A DNA stretch of 64,000 nucleotides, taken from NCBI GenBank assembly GCA_031581145.1, contig JAVLBP010000005.1, positions 26,767 to 90,766 on the forward strand, in the 5' to 3' direction. The notes below the pieces were generated by a model. The model did no database searches. It was given only the letters and a program-made list of their open reading frames with translations, and had not been told where the DNA came from. The translations under genes and the position numbers were made by a program. The number at the start of each line of letters is the position of its first letter. Position 1 is the stretch's first letter. The DNA is from UBA8296 sp031581145. GTDB taxonomy: Bacteria; Bacteroidota; Rhodothermia; Balneolales; Balneolaceae. Shown piece by piece: positions 25,009 through 34,393 of this stretch.

Positions 25009-26893
25009 CTTGACTCAATGATGCAGCTTCAGCGTCCACAGAAACGACGTTTAACTCTACGTTTTGAACAGAGGCTGTTCCATATTGGTCTTTAGCGACA
25101 ATCTGAAATCTGACGAGACCCATTTGCTCAGATGAGGGGGTCCACTCAAATACACCGGTTTCGCGATCGAGTGTAGCCCCTTTCGGAAGATTTTGAGCTC
25201 TGTAATCCAATAGCTCACCATCCAATCCATCGGGATCTAGCGCAAAAAACTGCGTCGTAAAAAACTCCTCAGCTGGGACGGTCATGGCGCGTGTGGGTGC
25301 AAATCTAGGAGGCGCATTAAATGGCCTCACATTGACCCTAAACTCCTGAGTTTGAACGCGCCCATCCGTTGTGGTCGCCAACACAGTAAACGTATGCTCA
25401 CCCACATCATTTGATGATGGCGTCCAAAGAAAGGATCGGCCCCGAATTTGGGCAGCCTCAATATTTGATAATAGTGTAAGCTGAACAGCCTGAGTACTCA
25501 CCGATGTGGTAAATGAGATGGGTAAAATTACCGATTGTGGTAGTGGTACCGTGACTGAGGGGATGGGGTGTAAGCTAAACGTTCCCGATGAGGGATCACG
25601 TTGTTGATCTTTGGGGTCTAACGCTTGCCCGCCCTCAGATGTAATCACTTGTTCCTTCTGCTCTACCTCAAGCGTAGCCGCCTGGAGACGATCATACTGG
25701 GCAAGGAAAAGCCCTGGATTTACCAGTCCATCGTTGGACTGTCTACTTACCAGTCTATCATTGGACTGTCTACTTACCAGTCTATCATTAGACTGTCTAC
25801 TTACCAGTCTATCATTGGACTGTTGACTAAACTCAGCAATGTAATTCCCTCCGCCAACATCACTACGCACTTGTTGAAATCCTTCCTCAAGTGATCCTGC
25901 CCAAAGAAGCCCAGTTTTTGTGCGCACTACCAAACGATTGCCGACAGCATGGACGTCCGAGAGTTGACCATCAAGTTGAACCCAAAAAAACGGCTTCCCT
26001 TCATCAGACACACTCACGAGGCGCTCAGTTCCTGAGGCAAACAAGCCCATGGTCTGCACCCAATGAAGATCTTGAAAGGTTCCTTCTACAGTGAATCTAT
26101 TCTCGATAATGGGGTCCTTGTCCGCACTTGGAGGATCTACAATATGAACGAGCGTTGTTGTGCTATCTTGCTTCGAGCATGACATCAGAGCAAACAAATG
26201 AGCATGTCCGTTAGAGGTCACATCTTGTACTTGGCACCCTTCTGTTGCATCGCGAAATGTAATCTCCGGCGTTGAATCGACAGTTTCAGGGGATTCAAGT
26301 GATAACGTCCCCAGTCCAAGACTTGGAAACGCTATCCACAAGGTTTGATGCGTTCGCGCAACGGACGTAAAAGGTTCATTGAACCGAGTCGATGAATAGA
26401 CGCCGAGTACAGATGTTGGTTCCAAAACTGTAAGTTGGTTTCGCTCTCCTTTGATATATCCAAATCGGTCATCAGCAAACAACGTTGATCCACGTTTTTG
26501 CATCCCCGTTGCAGAGTAAAGCCAATCAAGCCCCGTCTCTTTTTTTCGAAACACAACCAATCCATCACGCTCAGACATCACGTAAAGGTGAAATGTAGAG
26601 CTTACCATATCCACAATTTCCGGGATTTCTAGCGTCGTCGCACGGTCTTCGACCAAACGAATCGTTTCACTCACGCCTACTCGTACGTTAGCATCCTGCT
26701 CGCCCTGATTCGAAGAGGGTTGTTGCGTAGAGTCAGCAGATTGTCCAAGAGCCACCCCCCAACATAATGGCCAAACAACCATGATGACCCCCCAAGCCAC
26801 CAAAACAGGTGCATGACGACGCAAAAGCTCACCTGAGCTTGAACTCTTTATAAACCATCTAATTAAGACATCCATTTGTGCTTTCTGTACCAT
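24998..26893 (-). CDS. Exported protein with propeller-like region and two Ig-like domains
   Basis: A 631-residue protein of unknown function. An N-terminal hydrophobic anchor/signal (about 28-50, VLVAWGVIMVVWPLCW) precedes a region of about 300 residues of beta-strand-like repeats. A four-fold nonapeptide repeat then sits at about 356-391, and two Ig-like (He_PIG/cadherin-like) domains follow at about 440-530 and 535-620 (SFLWTPSSNDVGEHTF; GVFEWTPSSEQMGLVRF). It is sandwiched between an SDR gene (31-base overlap) and mutY (11-base overlap), so all three are probably one transcript. The Ig-like part suggests binding outside the cytoplasm. Confidence 0.7.
   Translation of the reverse strand: MVQKAQMDVLIRWFIKSSSSGELLRRHAPVLVAWGVIMVVWPLCWGVALGQSADSTQQPSSNQGEQDANVRVGVSETIRLVEDRATTLEIPEIVDMVSSTFHLYVMSERDGLVVFRKKETGLDWLYSATGMQKRGSTLFADDRFGYIKGERNQLTVLEPTSVLGVYSSTRFNEPFTSVARTHQTLWIAFPSLGLGTLSLESPETVDSTPEITFRDATEGCQVQDVTSNGHAHLFALMSCSKQDSTTTLVHIVDPPSADKDPIIENRFTVEGTFQDLHWVQTMGLFASGTERLVSVSDEGKPFFWVQLDGQLSDVHAVGNRLVVRTKTGLLWAGSLEEGFQQVRSDVGGGNYIAEFSQQSNDRLVSRQSNDRLVSRQSNDRLVSRQSNDGLVNPGLFLAQYDRLQAATLEVEQKEQVITSEGGQALDPKDQQRDPSSGTFSLHPIPSVTVPLPQSVILPISFTTSVSTQAVQLTLLSNIEAAQIRGRSFLWTPSSNDVGEHTFTVLATTTDGRVQTQEFRVNVRPFNAPPRFAPTRAMTVPAEEFFTTQFFALDPDGLDGELLDYRAQNLPKGATLDRETGVFEWTPSSEQMGLVRFQIVAKDQYGTASVQNVELNVVSVDAEAASLSQDDR
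25720..25827 (-). repeat. 27-bp tandem repeat, 4 copies (nonapeptide repeat)
   Basis: Four adjacent 27-base units (25720-25746, 25747-25773, 25774-25800, 25801-25827) differ by only a few bases. They encode SNDRLVSRQ-type nonapeptides in the linker before the Ig-like domains. The near-identity implies recent expansion and probable copy-number variation between strains. Confidence 0.95.
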
Positions 26894-27855
26894 GTTACAG
26901 TGTCCATGACGCCATCTTGTAGATCCATTGCCGGTTGATAATTGAAGGTAGAGGTAGCTTTATCATGACTACACACCCACTCAAGACTCAGTTCATTTGC
27001 TTTTTCTCGATTCAACATCGGTGACTGACCTAACGCGCCACCCACGGTTTCCAGTATAGTGCCCAAGCTTCGCAAAACAAAGGGTGCGATGGGTACAACA
27101 ACGGTTGAGTGACCTATCGCACGTTGAGTCGCGTCAATCAACTCGCCCCATTTCACAGGAGTGGGCCCACTCAGTAAAAAGAAGTCTGACTCACCGGCTC
27201 CTACATCTTTTTTGGCCATTTTCGCAGCCTGAGCAATCCCACTCACGAGATCCCGAACATGCACGATTGAAAACATCCCCTCCTTTGATTGACCGAGTAG
27301 TGGTGACACCCTCAAACTACCCGCTTTAAAAAATTGAAAAATATGTTCTTCTCGGGGCCCGTACACTGCAGGTGGGCGAATCACAATTAATCGTGAAGAT
27401 CCCAAGTCTAGATGACTTAAAGCCTCTTCCATCCGTTTTTTGGATTCACCATACATGGAGACTGGACGTGCGGTGGCATCATCACGAACCGCGACACCTC
27501 CTGTCGAGGGACCAAGCGCAGCGAGGGAGGAGAGTACCACAATGGTTTCCACCCCTTGGTGAATCGCTTCCTGCACCAGCTCGACCGTGGACTGAACGTT
27601 CACCCGATCTAATTCCTCTTGTGACGACCCGCTAAGCATAGCTGCGCAGTGAATGAACGTATCGACCTCGGCAAGTGAATCACGAAGCGTTTCAACCGCC
27701 CGGACATCCCCTTCAACAAAGGTTACAGGCTGTCCTTCGAGCCACTTTTTACGATGCCGAATGAGCGCAGTCACATCCACTCCAAGGTCGATGAGATGCT
27801 CAACCAGATGGCTGCCAATAAAGCCCGTACCTCCAGTAACAAAGGCTTTCTTCAT
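26863..27855 (-). CDS. NAD-dependent epimerase/dehydratase (extended SDR)
   Basis: A 330-residue extended short-chain dehydrogenase. The NAD(P) site is VTGGTGFIGSHLVEHL at residues 6-21; the catalytic motif is YGESKK (Y-x3-K) near 146, with a preceding VVLSSLAALGPS serine segment. The substrate cannot be read from sequence. It is divergent from two glycosyltransferases and a serine palmitoyltransferase-like gene. Extended SDRs of this kind serve as ketosphinganine/ceramide reductases (CerR) in bacterial sphingolipid pathways, so that is one candidate role. Sugar nucleotide or sterol-type substrates are alternatives. Confidence 0.85.
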   Translation of the reverse strand: MKKAFVTGGTGFIGSHLVEHLIDLGVDVTALIRHRKKWLEGQPVTFVEGDVRAVETLRDSLAEVDTFIHCAAMLSGSSQEELDRVNVQSTVELVQEAIHQGVETIVVLSSLAALGPSTGGVAVRDDATARPVSMYGESKKRMEEALSHLDLGSSRLIVIRPPAVYGPREEHIFQFFKAGSLRVSPLLGQSKEGMFSIVHVRDLVSGIAQAAKMAKKDVGAGESDFFLLSGPTPVKWGELIDATQRAIGHSTVVVPIAPFVLRSLGTILETVGGALGQSPMLNREKANELSLEWVCSHDKATSTFNYQPAMDLQDGVMDTVTWYRKHKWMS

Positions 27856-28060
27856 GAATCGTTATATTCTTAGCGGTAATTTTAGACGGAAGATACAGTG
27901 AATCTATCACTCGTGGGCTCATTCTGCGCATAGAAAGAATTAAGAAAGATGTTAGAAGAAGATTCCATCAGAAGATTTTTTTGAAAAAATTTCTTGAAAA
28001 GATTCCACACCGCAACTCAATCATTGTATTCCCTAGTCAGACCCTAATCTCAGCGTTTTC

Positions 28061-29239
28061 ATGCCTCCAATCAAAGTAGCACTGGCGACGGGAAATTACC
28101 ATCACATCCGAGATGGGGTCTCCATTACCTTAAATCGTTGGGTTCAGTTTTTGCTGGACAACGGTGTTGATGTGCGAATCTTTGCCCCAACGGTCGAGCA
28201 CCCACAGATGGACGCTCCAGGTACCATGGTTCCTGTGCCTTCTGTCCCCATCCCATTTCGCCCAGAGTATCGTTTATCGATAGGTCTGTCGAAAACTGCA
28301 CAACGCGAATTGGAAGCCTTTGATCCTGACATTATCCAAATTGCAACGCCAGATCGATTGGGATTTGCCATGCTCAAATGGGGCAAAACGCACAAGAAGC
28401 CTGTTGCGGCTTCCTATCACACCAATTTTGTGTCTTACCTCTCATATTATGGTGTGGATTGGTTAACAAATTGGGTCCGCAAAACGTCTAATAGATTCTA
28501 TAATCGGTGTGATCGAGTGTTTGTCCCCACCCAATCAATGCAAGATGAATTGCGTCGCCAAGGGGTCGAGTCTCACAGACTCGCTCGTTGGTCTCGCGGC
28601 GTGGACACCTCGCTATTTTCTCCGGATAAACGTGATCAGTCATGGCGCAAAGCGCACCAAATCCCTGAGCATGCAATTGTGTGCTCATACGTTTCTCGCC
28701 TAGTTGCTGAAAAAAACACAGCGCTATTTTGTGCATGGATGAATCACTTAGATCGACGACTTGCGCGCCATGCTTCAGCTGAGTCCACTCCCACAAAGCT
28801 CTCGATCTGCATTGTTGGAGAGGGGCCAACGCAAGAGGCGATGCAAAAGGCATGCCCCAACGCGCACTTTTTTGGCACGTTAACTGGTTCAGATCTTGCT
28901 GAGGTGTATGCAAATTCGGATCTATTTGTATTCCCTTCGATATCTGAAACCTTTGGCAACGTTACCCTTGAAGCGATGGCCAGTGGTGTGGTCCCTGTGG
29001 TCGCAGAATCCCCAGGAAGCTCCTCACTTGTGAAGGACAATGTGAATGGGTGTGTAATACCTTCGGATAAACTGCACGATGAACAATGGGTGACAGACGT
29101 CCTGCTAACCTTGGCTACGGATCCTCCAAAACGTCAAGCTCTGGCAAAGGTAGCCCGCAAGGATGCGGAATCCTTTGATAGCATCGCGATTCAAAAAGCG
29201 TTTTTAAATGAGCTAACCGATATGACAGATCATGGCTGA
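28061..29239 (+). CDS. GT4-family glycosyltransferase
   Basis: A 392-residue GT-B enzyme. The N-terminal acceptor domain includes NYHHIRDGVSITLNRW near 12 and ASYHTNFVSYLSYYG near 118. The C-terminal nucleotide-sugar domain includes VSRLVAEKN near 210, IVGEGP near 252 and SETFGNVTLEAMASGVVPV near 298, the E-x7-E motif of retaining GT4 enzymes. The N-terminus resembles SQDG synthase/PimB-type lipid glycosyltransferases, suggesting a membrane-lipid acceptor. It overlaps the next glycosyltransferase by 8 bases. Confidence 0.88.
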   Translation: MPPIKVALATGNYHHIRDGVSITLNRWVQFLLDNGVDVRIFAPTVEHPQMDAPGTMVPVPSVPIPFRPEYRLSIGLSKTAQRELEAFDPDIIQIATPDRLGFAMLKWGKTHKKPVAASYHTNFVSYLSYYGVDWLTNWVRKTSNRFYNRCDRVFVPTQSMQDELRRQGVESHRLARWSRGVDTSLFSPDKRDQSWRKAHQIPEHAIVCSYVSRLVAEKNTALFCAWMNHLDRRLARHASAESTPTKLSICIVGEGPTQEAMQKACPNAHFFGTLTGSDLAEVYANSDLFVFPSISETFGNVTLEAMASGVVPVVAESPGSSSLVKDNVNGCVIPSDKLHDEQWVTDVLLTLATDPPKRQALAKVARKDAESFDSIAIQKAFLNELTDMTDHG

Positions 29240-30368
29240 TAAACCCTCTTTACTGTTTATGTCTCACCTTCATCCACCTCAAGATAATCCGTTGGATAGT
29301 ATCGGTGGGATGCAAGAGGTTAGCCAGCAGTTACTCCACCACTTGAATGCCTCCGGCACCTTTGAGATCCATGAGTGGGTGAATCATGCTGCTTGGAAAC
29401 ATATTGGCTGGTCCACAGCAGGGTATCTTGCCAAGAGTCTACAGCGTGTACCGACACTCATTAAGCAACACAATATTGACCTCATTGTGTGTGGATCGAT
29501 GGTTACCGCAGCCATTAGCCCAATATTGAGAGCGATGGGTGTGAAGGTGCCTATTGTGGCCATCAATCATGGTCAAGATGTCACATTACCGTTTGGTCCC
29601 TACCAATGGTGGGTTCCCAACGTTTTTCGTGCCCTCACAAAAGTCATCTCTGTGTCTGAGGCGACTAGCAAACAAAGTAGAGATCGTGGATTGGATTCTT
29701 CCAAAGCTGAAGTTCTTCCTAACGGTATCAAATTAGACTTCGCGAGAAGCATGCCACCTCAAGGTGAGGCTAAAGCCATTCTTTCGGAAAGTCACTCAAT
29801 AGATCCTAAGATTCCATTATTACTCACAGTGGGTCGTTTAGTTGAGCGAAAAGGTCATACATGGTTCTTAGAGCATGTATTACCCAAGGTTCAGACGCCA
29901 GTTCAATATGTGATGATTGGGGAGGGGCCACAACAACACGAGATTGAACATGCCATGAATGGCCTTCAACAGGTAAGCCCTCATCACATCTATGTACTGG
30001 GTCGACAAGAAGAAGAATTCGTTCATCACGCTTATGCGGCTGCGGATCTATTTATCATGCCCAACATTAGCGTAGAAGGGGATATGGAAGGGTTTGGGAT
30101 TGTATTGCTTGAGGCGAATGCTGTGGGTTGCCCAGCAGTGGCAACGTATATTGAGGGAATACGAGATGTCATTGAGGATGGATTAAATGGGTTGGCCATT
30201 CAGGAGGGTGACGCACGTGGGTTTGCTCAATCGATTGATCACCTTCTAACGGAACCAACACAACGTCATGATTTGCGAACCTCGTCGAAACAACGAGCCG
30301 AAACGTTTGAATGGCAAGTTCTTGTTAGCCGGTATGAGACGTGTTTCATGAGCATGCTTGCATCGTAG
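29232..30368 (+). CDS. GT4-family glycosyltransferase (second of pair)
   Basis: A 378-residue GT-B enzyme. LHPPQDNPLDSIGGMQEVSQ near 14 resembles the GG-x-loop of GT4 donors. AINHGQDVTLPFGPYQWW near 112, VGRLVERKGH near 203, MIGEGPQ near 235 and FGIVLLEANAVGCPAVAT near 290 complete the fold. It probably adds a second sugar after the product of the preceding gene. The 215-base gap downstream has a good promoter for the next gene, so the pair can be regulated separately from it. Confidence 0.88.
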   Translation: MADKPSLLFMSHLHPPQDNPLDSIGGMQEVSQQLLHHLNASGTFEIHEWVNHAAWKHIGWSTAGYLAKSLQRVPTLIKQHNIDLIVCGSMVTAAISPILRAMGVKVPIVAINHGQDVTLPFGPYQWWVPNVFRALTKVISVSEATSKQSRDRGLDSSKAEVLPNGIKLDFARSMPPQGEAKAILSESHSIDPKIPLLLTVGRLVERKGHTWFLEHVLPKVQTPVQYVMIGEGPQQHEIEHAMNGLQQVSPHHIYVLGRQEEEFVHHAYAAADLFIMPNISVEGDMEGFGIVLLEANAVGCPAVATYIEGIRDVIEDGLNGLAIQEGDARGFAQSIDHLLTEPTQRHDLRTSSKQRAETFEWQVLVSRYETCFMSMLAS

Positions 30369-30521
30369 GTTTTTGAGCATACTCAAATCGTATCACATCC
30401 TAAGACGGTACAATCAATAAGGATTATGAAATCAATGATGATTGTTACAACAGAGATACATTTGATAATAGATACATTTGGGAATACAACTCACGAAAAG
30501 AGCCTTTCAAGAGGCCTTAAA

Positions 30522-30550
30522 TTGAACTAATGTTCCAATTTCGCTATATT
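30522..30550 (+). promoter_or_regulatory. Sigma-70-type promoter upstream of the serine palmitoyltransferase-like gene
   Basis: TTGAAC (30522-30527) and TATATT (30545-30550) have the optimal 17-base spacing. The -10 box ends 33 bases before the ATG at 30584. This is the best canonical promoter I found in the window. Confidence 0.5.
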
Positions 30551-30583
30551 AATTAGTTAAAATCCTAAGCACACCCACGTTAC

Positions 30584-31822
30584 ATGGCCGAAATTAAGCT
30601 CGACGTTCAAAACGGAGACGTCTTCAACAAGGCGTACGATTTTACGACGGCGGATGACATCAAGCGTCTCGGCTTGTTTCCCTATTTCAAGCCTTTGCAG
30701 GCCACTGATGGCACAACGGTTGTCATAGAAGGCAGGGATGTCGTAATGGCAGGGTCTAATAATTATCTCGGACTCACCAACGACTCTCGTGTTGTTGAAT
30801 CAGCGCAATCTGTCATTGAAACCTATGGAACTGGGTGCACTGGATCGCGTTATCTAAATGGCACCCTCGATTTACACTTAGAGTTAGAAGAAAAGCTGGC
30901 GTCATTCCTAGGAAAAGAAGCTTGTGTGTTGTTTAGTACAGGGTATCAAACAAATGAAGGTGCGATTCAAACCATTGCCGGCCGCAACGATGTTATCTTT
31001 TCAGACAAGGATAACCACGCCTGCATCGTCGTTGGGCAACAGTTATCCCATGCCAAAACCGTTCGCTACCAGCACAATGATATGGATCACCTCCGTCGAC
31101 TGCTCGATAGGGAGGATCCATCCTTAGGCAAGATTATCGTCAGTGATGGTGTGTTCTCCATGTCGGGTCGATTAGCGAGTATTCCAGAGCTTGTGGCCAT
31201 TGCCAAAGAGTATGGCGCTCGATTGTATCTTGATGATGCTCATGCCGTAGGAGTTGTTGGTGATAGTGGTCGTGGTTCAGCTTCAGTATTTGATCTTACC
31301 GACCAAATTGACCTCATAAGCGGGACATTTAGCAAGTCATTTGCATCACTTGGTGGGTTTCTCGTAGGGGATGCTCCTGTCATTGATTTCATTCGCCACA
31401 ATGCTCCTTCCCATATTTTTAGTGCAAGTATGCCACCCGCGAATGTCGCAACCGTGTTAAAATCCCTTGAAATTCTCCAAGAAGAACCGTGGAGATTTGA
31501 ACGTCTCGAAGATATTTCCAACACGATGCGCACAGAGCTTCAATCCATGGGCTTCAATGTGATGAATAGTCAGACCCCAATTATCCCTATTGTGCTTGGT
31601 GAAATGATGGAATGCTTTGTCTTTTGGCGAGACCTATTTGAGGAAGGTGTTTATACCAATGCTGTTGTTCCTCCAGCGGTGCCAAAAGGTCAATCCTTGA
31701 TCCGTACCAGTTACATGGCGACCCATACCGACGAGCATCTCAACCGCGTGCTTGAAGCCTTCCGCAAGGTGGGGATTCAAAACGGTATCATCGACCGCAA
31801 TGGCCATGCAGTCCACGGATAA
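30584..31822 (+). CDS. Serine palmitoyltransferase-like alpha-oxoamine synthase
   Basis: A 412-residue PLP enzyme of the alpha-oxoamine synthase family (SPT/KBL/BioF/HemA). Conserved features are NNYLGLTND near 65, GTGCTGSRYLNG near 86, LDDAHAVGVVGDSGRG near 214 (the cofactor Asp and His) and GTFSKSFASLGGF near 247 with the PLP lysine. The N-terminal extension (FTTADDIKRLGLFPYFKPL) and the GTGCTGSR segment favour bacterial serine palmitoyltransferase over BioF, and no biotin gene is nearby. It would condense serine with an acyl thioester to 3-ketosphinganine. KBL or BioF remain possible. Confidence 0.8.
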   Translation: MAEIKLDVQNGDVFNKAYDFTTADDIKRLGLFPYFKPLQATDGTTVVIEGRDVVMAGSNNYLGLTNDSRVVESAQSVIETYGTGCTGSRYLNGTLDLHLELEEKLASFLGKEACVLFSTGYQTNEGAIQTIAGRNDVIFSDKDNHACIVVGQQLSHAKTVRYQHNDMDHLRRLLDREDPSLGKIIVSDGVFSMSGRLASIPELVAIAKEYGARLYLDDAHAVGVVGDSGRGSASVFDLTDQIDLISGTFSKSFASLGGFLVGDAPVIDFIRHNAPSHIFSASMPPANVATVLKSLEILQEEPWRFERLEDISNTMRTELQSMGFNVMNSQTPIIPIVLGEMMECFVFWRDLFEEGVYTNAVVPPAVPKGQSLIRTSYMATHTDEHLNRVLEAFRKVGIQNGIIDRNGHAVHG

Positions 31823-32936
31823 TGTGAGTCTCTCCTTGGTCGAGACCGAGGCACAACGTAAGGCTTTCATTGAGTTTCCATACTCCCATTATCAAGACAG
31901 CCCGTATTGGGTACCACCTCTTCGGATTGAGCAGAAAAAGCTTCTTGATACTGCCAAAAACCCCTTTTTCAACAACGCGGAAATCGTTCTGTTTAGCGGA
32001 ACGGTCAATGGACGTCTAGCGGGTCGAATTGCTGCAATTATTGACCATCGGTATAATGAGGTTCATGGAGGCAAAACAGGATTTTTCGGGTTCTTCGAAA
32101 CCATAGAGCATCAACCCCTCGTAGATCTCATGCTCAAGGCCGTCAAGGACTGGCTAAAGCAACGAGGGATGACTCATTTACTTGGCCCCGCGAGTCCCGG
32201 GATGCTCGACGTCATTGGTATCCAGATGGATGCCTTTGATGACATTCCATCACTAATGATGCCCTACAACAAACCATATTATGCTAAGGTTTTAGAACAT
32301 GCGGGTATGTCCAAGGCCATGGATTTGTACTCATTTTTGGCCACCAACCCGGGCGTCGATATTGAAAGAATGGCTCGAGCAAAAGCGATTGTCTCAAAAC
32401 GGTTGCCATCGCTAAAGTTGCGGACTGTCGACTTGCGCAACCTCAAAGAAGACGCTGAGATTATTCGCACGATTTATAATCAGGCCTGGGCAAAAAATTG
32501 GGGTTTTATCCCGATGACAAAACAGGAATTTGACGATCTGGCTTCCTCATTAAAGATTGTGGTTGCCAAAGAAGTCGCCATAATTGCTGAACTAGAGGGA
32601 GAAGCTGTTGGGTTTTCGATTCCCCTGCTTGATATCAATCAAATTCTACACAAGATGGATGGGAACTTGTTACCCCTTGGGTGGTGGAAGTTGCTGCGCG
32701 GGCGCAAAAAACTAAGTCATCTTCGGACAGCACTAATGGGGGTTTTGCCAGAACATCAGGGCAAAGGGATTGATGCGATGCTCCATCAATATGTCGTCGA
32801 AAAAGGGTATGAAAACGGTTATATTTCATCAGAGATTGGATGGGTATTGGAGACCAATCTCGACATGATTCGAGTCGCGGAACGGATGGGCGCAAAGCCA
32901 CTAAAAACCTTCCGAATGTTCGAAACGACGCTTTAG
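31800..32936 (+). CDS. GNAT-fold acyltransferase-like protein (candidate ceramide synthase)
   Basis: A protein of 378 residues from the ATG at 31800, overlapping the SPT-like gene by 23 bases; upstream in-frame codons exist from 31752. An N-terminal region (FIEFPYSHYQDSPYWVPPLR) is followed by a duplicated GNAT-like fold. YNQAWAKNWGFIPMTKQEFDDLA lies mid-protein and GVLPEHQGKGIDAMLHQYVVEKG near 318 is the acyl-CoA loop (QGKGID). The strict overlap with the SPT-like gene ties the two functionally. As I recall, Caulobacter ceramide synthase (bCerS) is a GNAT-type protein, so N-acylation of sphinganine is a good hypothesis, not a demonstrated one. Confidence 0.75.
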   Translation: MAMQSTDNVSLSLVETEAQRKAFIEFPYSHYQDSPYWVPPLRIEQKKLLDTAKNPFFNNAEIVLFSGTVNGRLAGRIAAIIDHRYNEVHGGKTGFFGFFETIEHQPLVDLMLKAVKDWLKQRGMTHLLGPASPGMLDVIGIQMDAFDDIPSLMMPYNKPYYAKVLEHAGMSKAMDLYSFLATNPGVDIERMARAKAIVSKRLPSLKLRTVDLRNLKEDAEIIRTIYNQAWAKNWGFIPMTKQEFDDLASSLKIVVAKEVAIIAELEGEAVGFSIPLLDINQILHKMDGNLLPLGWWKLLRGRKKLSHLRTALMGVLPEHQGKGIDAMLHQYVVEKGYENGYISSEIGWVLETNLDMIRVAERMGAKPLKTFRMFETTL

Positions 32937-32975
32937 ACAACGACGCTTAAGACGAAGTCAAAAACCTTTTATTCT

Positions 32976-34373
32976 ATGTCATTTAGAATCGAAAAGGACT
33001 CGATGGGGGACATCCATGTTCCTCAAGAGGCCTATTATGGAGCCCAAACTCAACGTGCAGCAGATAATTTTCCAATTAGCGCGTTGCGGTTCTCGTCGCC
33101 ATTTATTGCGGCTTTAGGATTAATTAAGGCAACAGCGGCTAGAGTCAATGCCGATTTGGGTCTACTGGATGAGGTTCGTGCCAAAGCGATTGTGGATGCT
33201 GCTTCGGAAGTGGCCGAAGGAAAGCTTGACGAACATTTTGTCCTCGACATTTTCCAAACAGGATCGGGTACCTCAACAAATATGAATGCCAATGAGGTGA
33301 TTGCGCGACGTGCCAATGAGCTCCTCGAGGCGGATGGAGCTCAAGAGCGGGTTCATCCAAATGATCATGTCAATTTGGGGCAGTCCAGCAATGATACGAT
33401 TCCTACGGCGATTCGCATTTCCACGGTGCGCCAAGGCAAAGAACATTTAATCCCAGCTATTGAACACCTTCGCGCAACGTTTCTGAAAAAAGGGAAAGAG
33501 TACGCGCACGTGGTTAAGACGGGACGCACCCATTTAATGGATGCCATGCCTGTAACCATTGAGCAAGAGTTTGGAGGGTATGCAAGGCAGCTTGAGCTGG
33601 CTCATCAACGGATATCGGATGCATTGGATCGAAACCTCGAACTTCCCCAAGGTGGCACAGCTGTAGGGACAGGAATTAATACACACCCTGAATTTGGCGC
33701 TCGTTTTGCAAATGCAATTGCCCAAGCAACAGGGATCGAATTTGTTGAGGCCAGCAACCACTTTGAAGCCCAAGCTACGGTAGATGCCTCCGTTGAACTT
33801 AGTGGTCAATGCAAAACACTTGCCATTAGCTTAATCAAGATGGCCAATGACCTTCGTTGGATGAATTCTGGCCCAAATGGTGGTTTGGGTGAGGTTCAGC
33901 TTCAGGCCTTACAACCGGGTTCATCGATTATGCCGGGCAAAGTGAATCCAGTGATCGAAGAATCGGTCATAATGGTGGCCCTCCAAGTCTTAGGGAATGA
34001 CACAACCATTAGCGTTGCTGGACAAACGGGGAACTTTGAATTGAACGTCGCCCTTCCTGTTGTGGCTCATAATATGCTTGAATCGATTCATATTTTGGGC
34101 ACAGCCTGCCAGAATTTTGCCGATCGCTCGGTGCAAGGATTAACGGTTCGAGACGATAAAATTGCTGAAAATGTGAGCCGTAACCCTATTTTAGTCACCG
34201 CATTGAATAGCATTATTGGCTACGATCTTGCGGCTAAAATCGCTAAACAAGCTTTTACTGAGGATCGCCCCCTCATTGACGTTGCTGAGGAGCTCACCGA
34301 TTTGAGCCGATCGGAGTTAGACACCATTTTGAATCCTGCAGACTTAACACGACCTGGTATCGCGTCGTCATAG
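32976..34373 (+). CDS. fumC: Class II fumarate hydratase
   Basis: A 465-residue fumarase of the citric acid cycle, converting fumarate to malate. The start MSFRIEKDSMGDIHVPQEAYYG is canonical. Active-site segments are TGSGTSTNMNANEV near 96, NLGQSSNDTIPTA near 130, KTGRTHLMDAMPVT near 178 and the signature GSSIMPGKVNP near 312. The length matches E. coli FumC, and the substrate-specific N-terminal and THxxxA-type residues favour fumarase over aspartase. It lies 21 bases upstream of the fused E1 gene. Confidence 0.96.
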   Translation: MSFRIEKDSMGDIHVPQEAYYGAQTQRAADNFPISALRFSSPFIAALGLIKATAARVNADLGLLDEVRAKAIVDAASEVAEGKLDEHFVLDIFQTGSGTSTNMNANEVIARRANELLEADGAQERVHPNDHVNLGQSSNDTIPTAIRISTVRQGKEHLIPAIEHLRATFLKKGKEYAHVVKTGRTHLMDAMPVTIEQEFGGYARQLELAHQRISDALDRNLELPQGGTAVGTGINTHPEFGARFANAIAQATGIEFVEASNHFEAQATVDASVELSGQCKTLAISLIKMANDLRWMNSGPNGGLGEVQLQALQPGSSIMPGKVNPVIEESVIMVALQVLGNDTTISVAGQTGNFELNVALPVVAHNMLESIHILGTACQNFADRSVQGLTVRDDKIAENVSRNPILVTALNSIIGYDLAAKIAKQAFTEDRPLIDVAEELTDLSRSELDTILNPADLTRPGIASS

Positions 34374-34393
34374 TATGCTGAATAATCTCATGT

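Noticed and set aside
27960..28015. Terminator hairpin upstream of the first GT4 gene
   Set aside because: The A/T-rich runs can pair only weakly with no clear stem-loop; the region is simply AT-rich.
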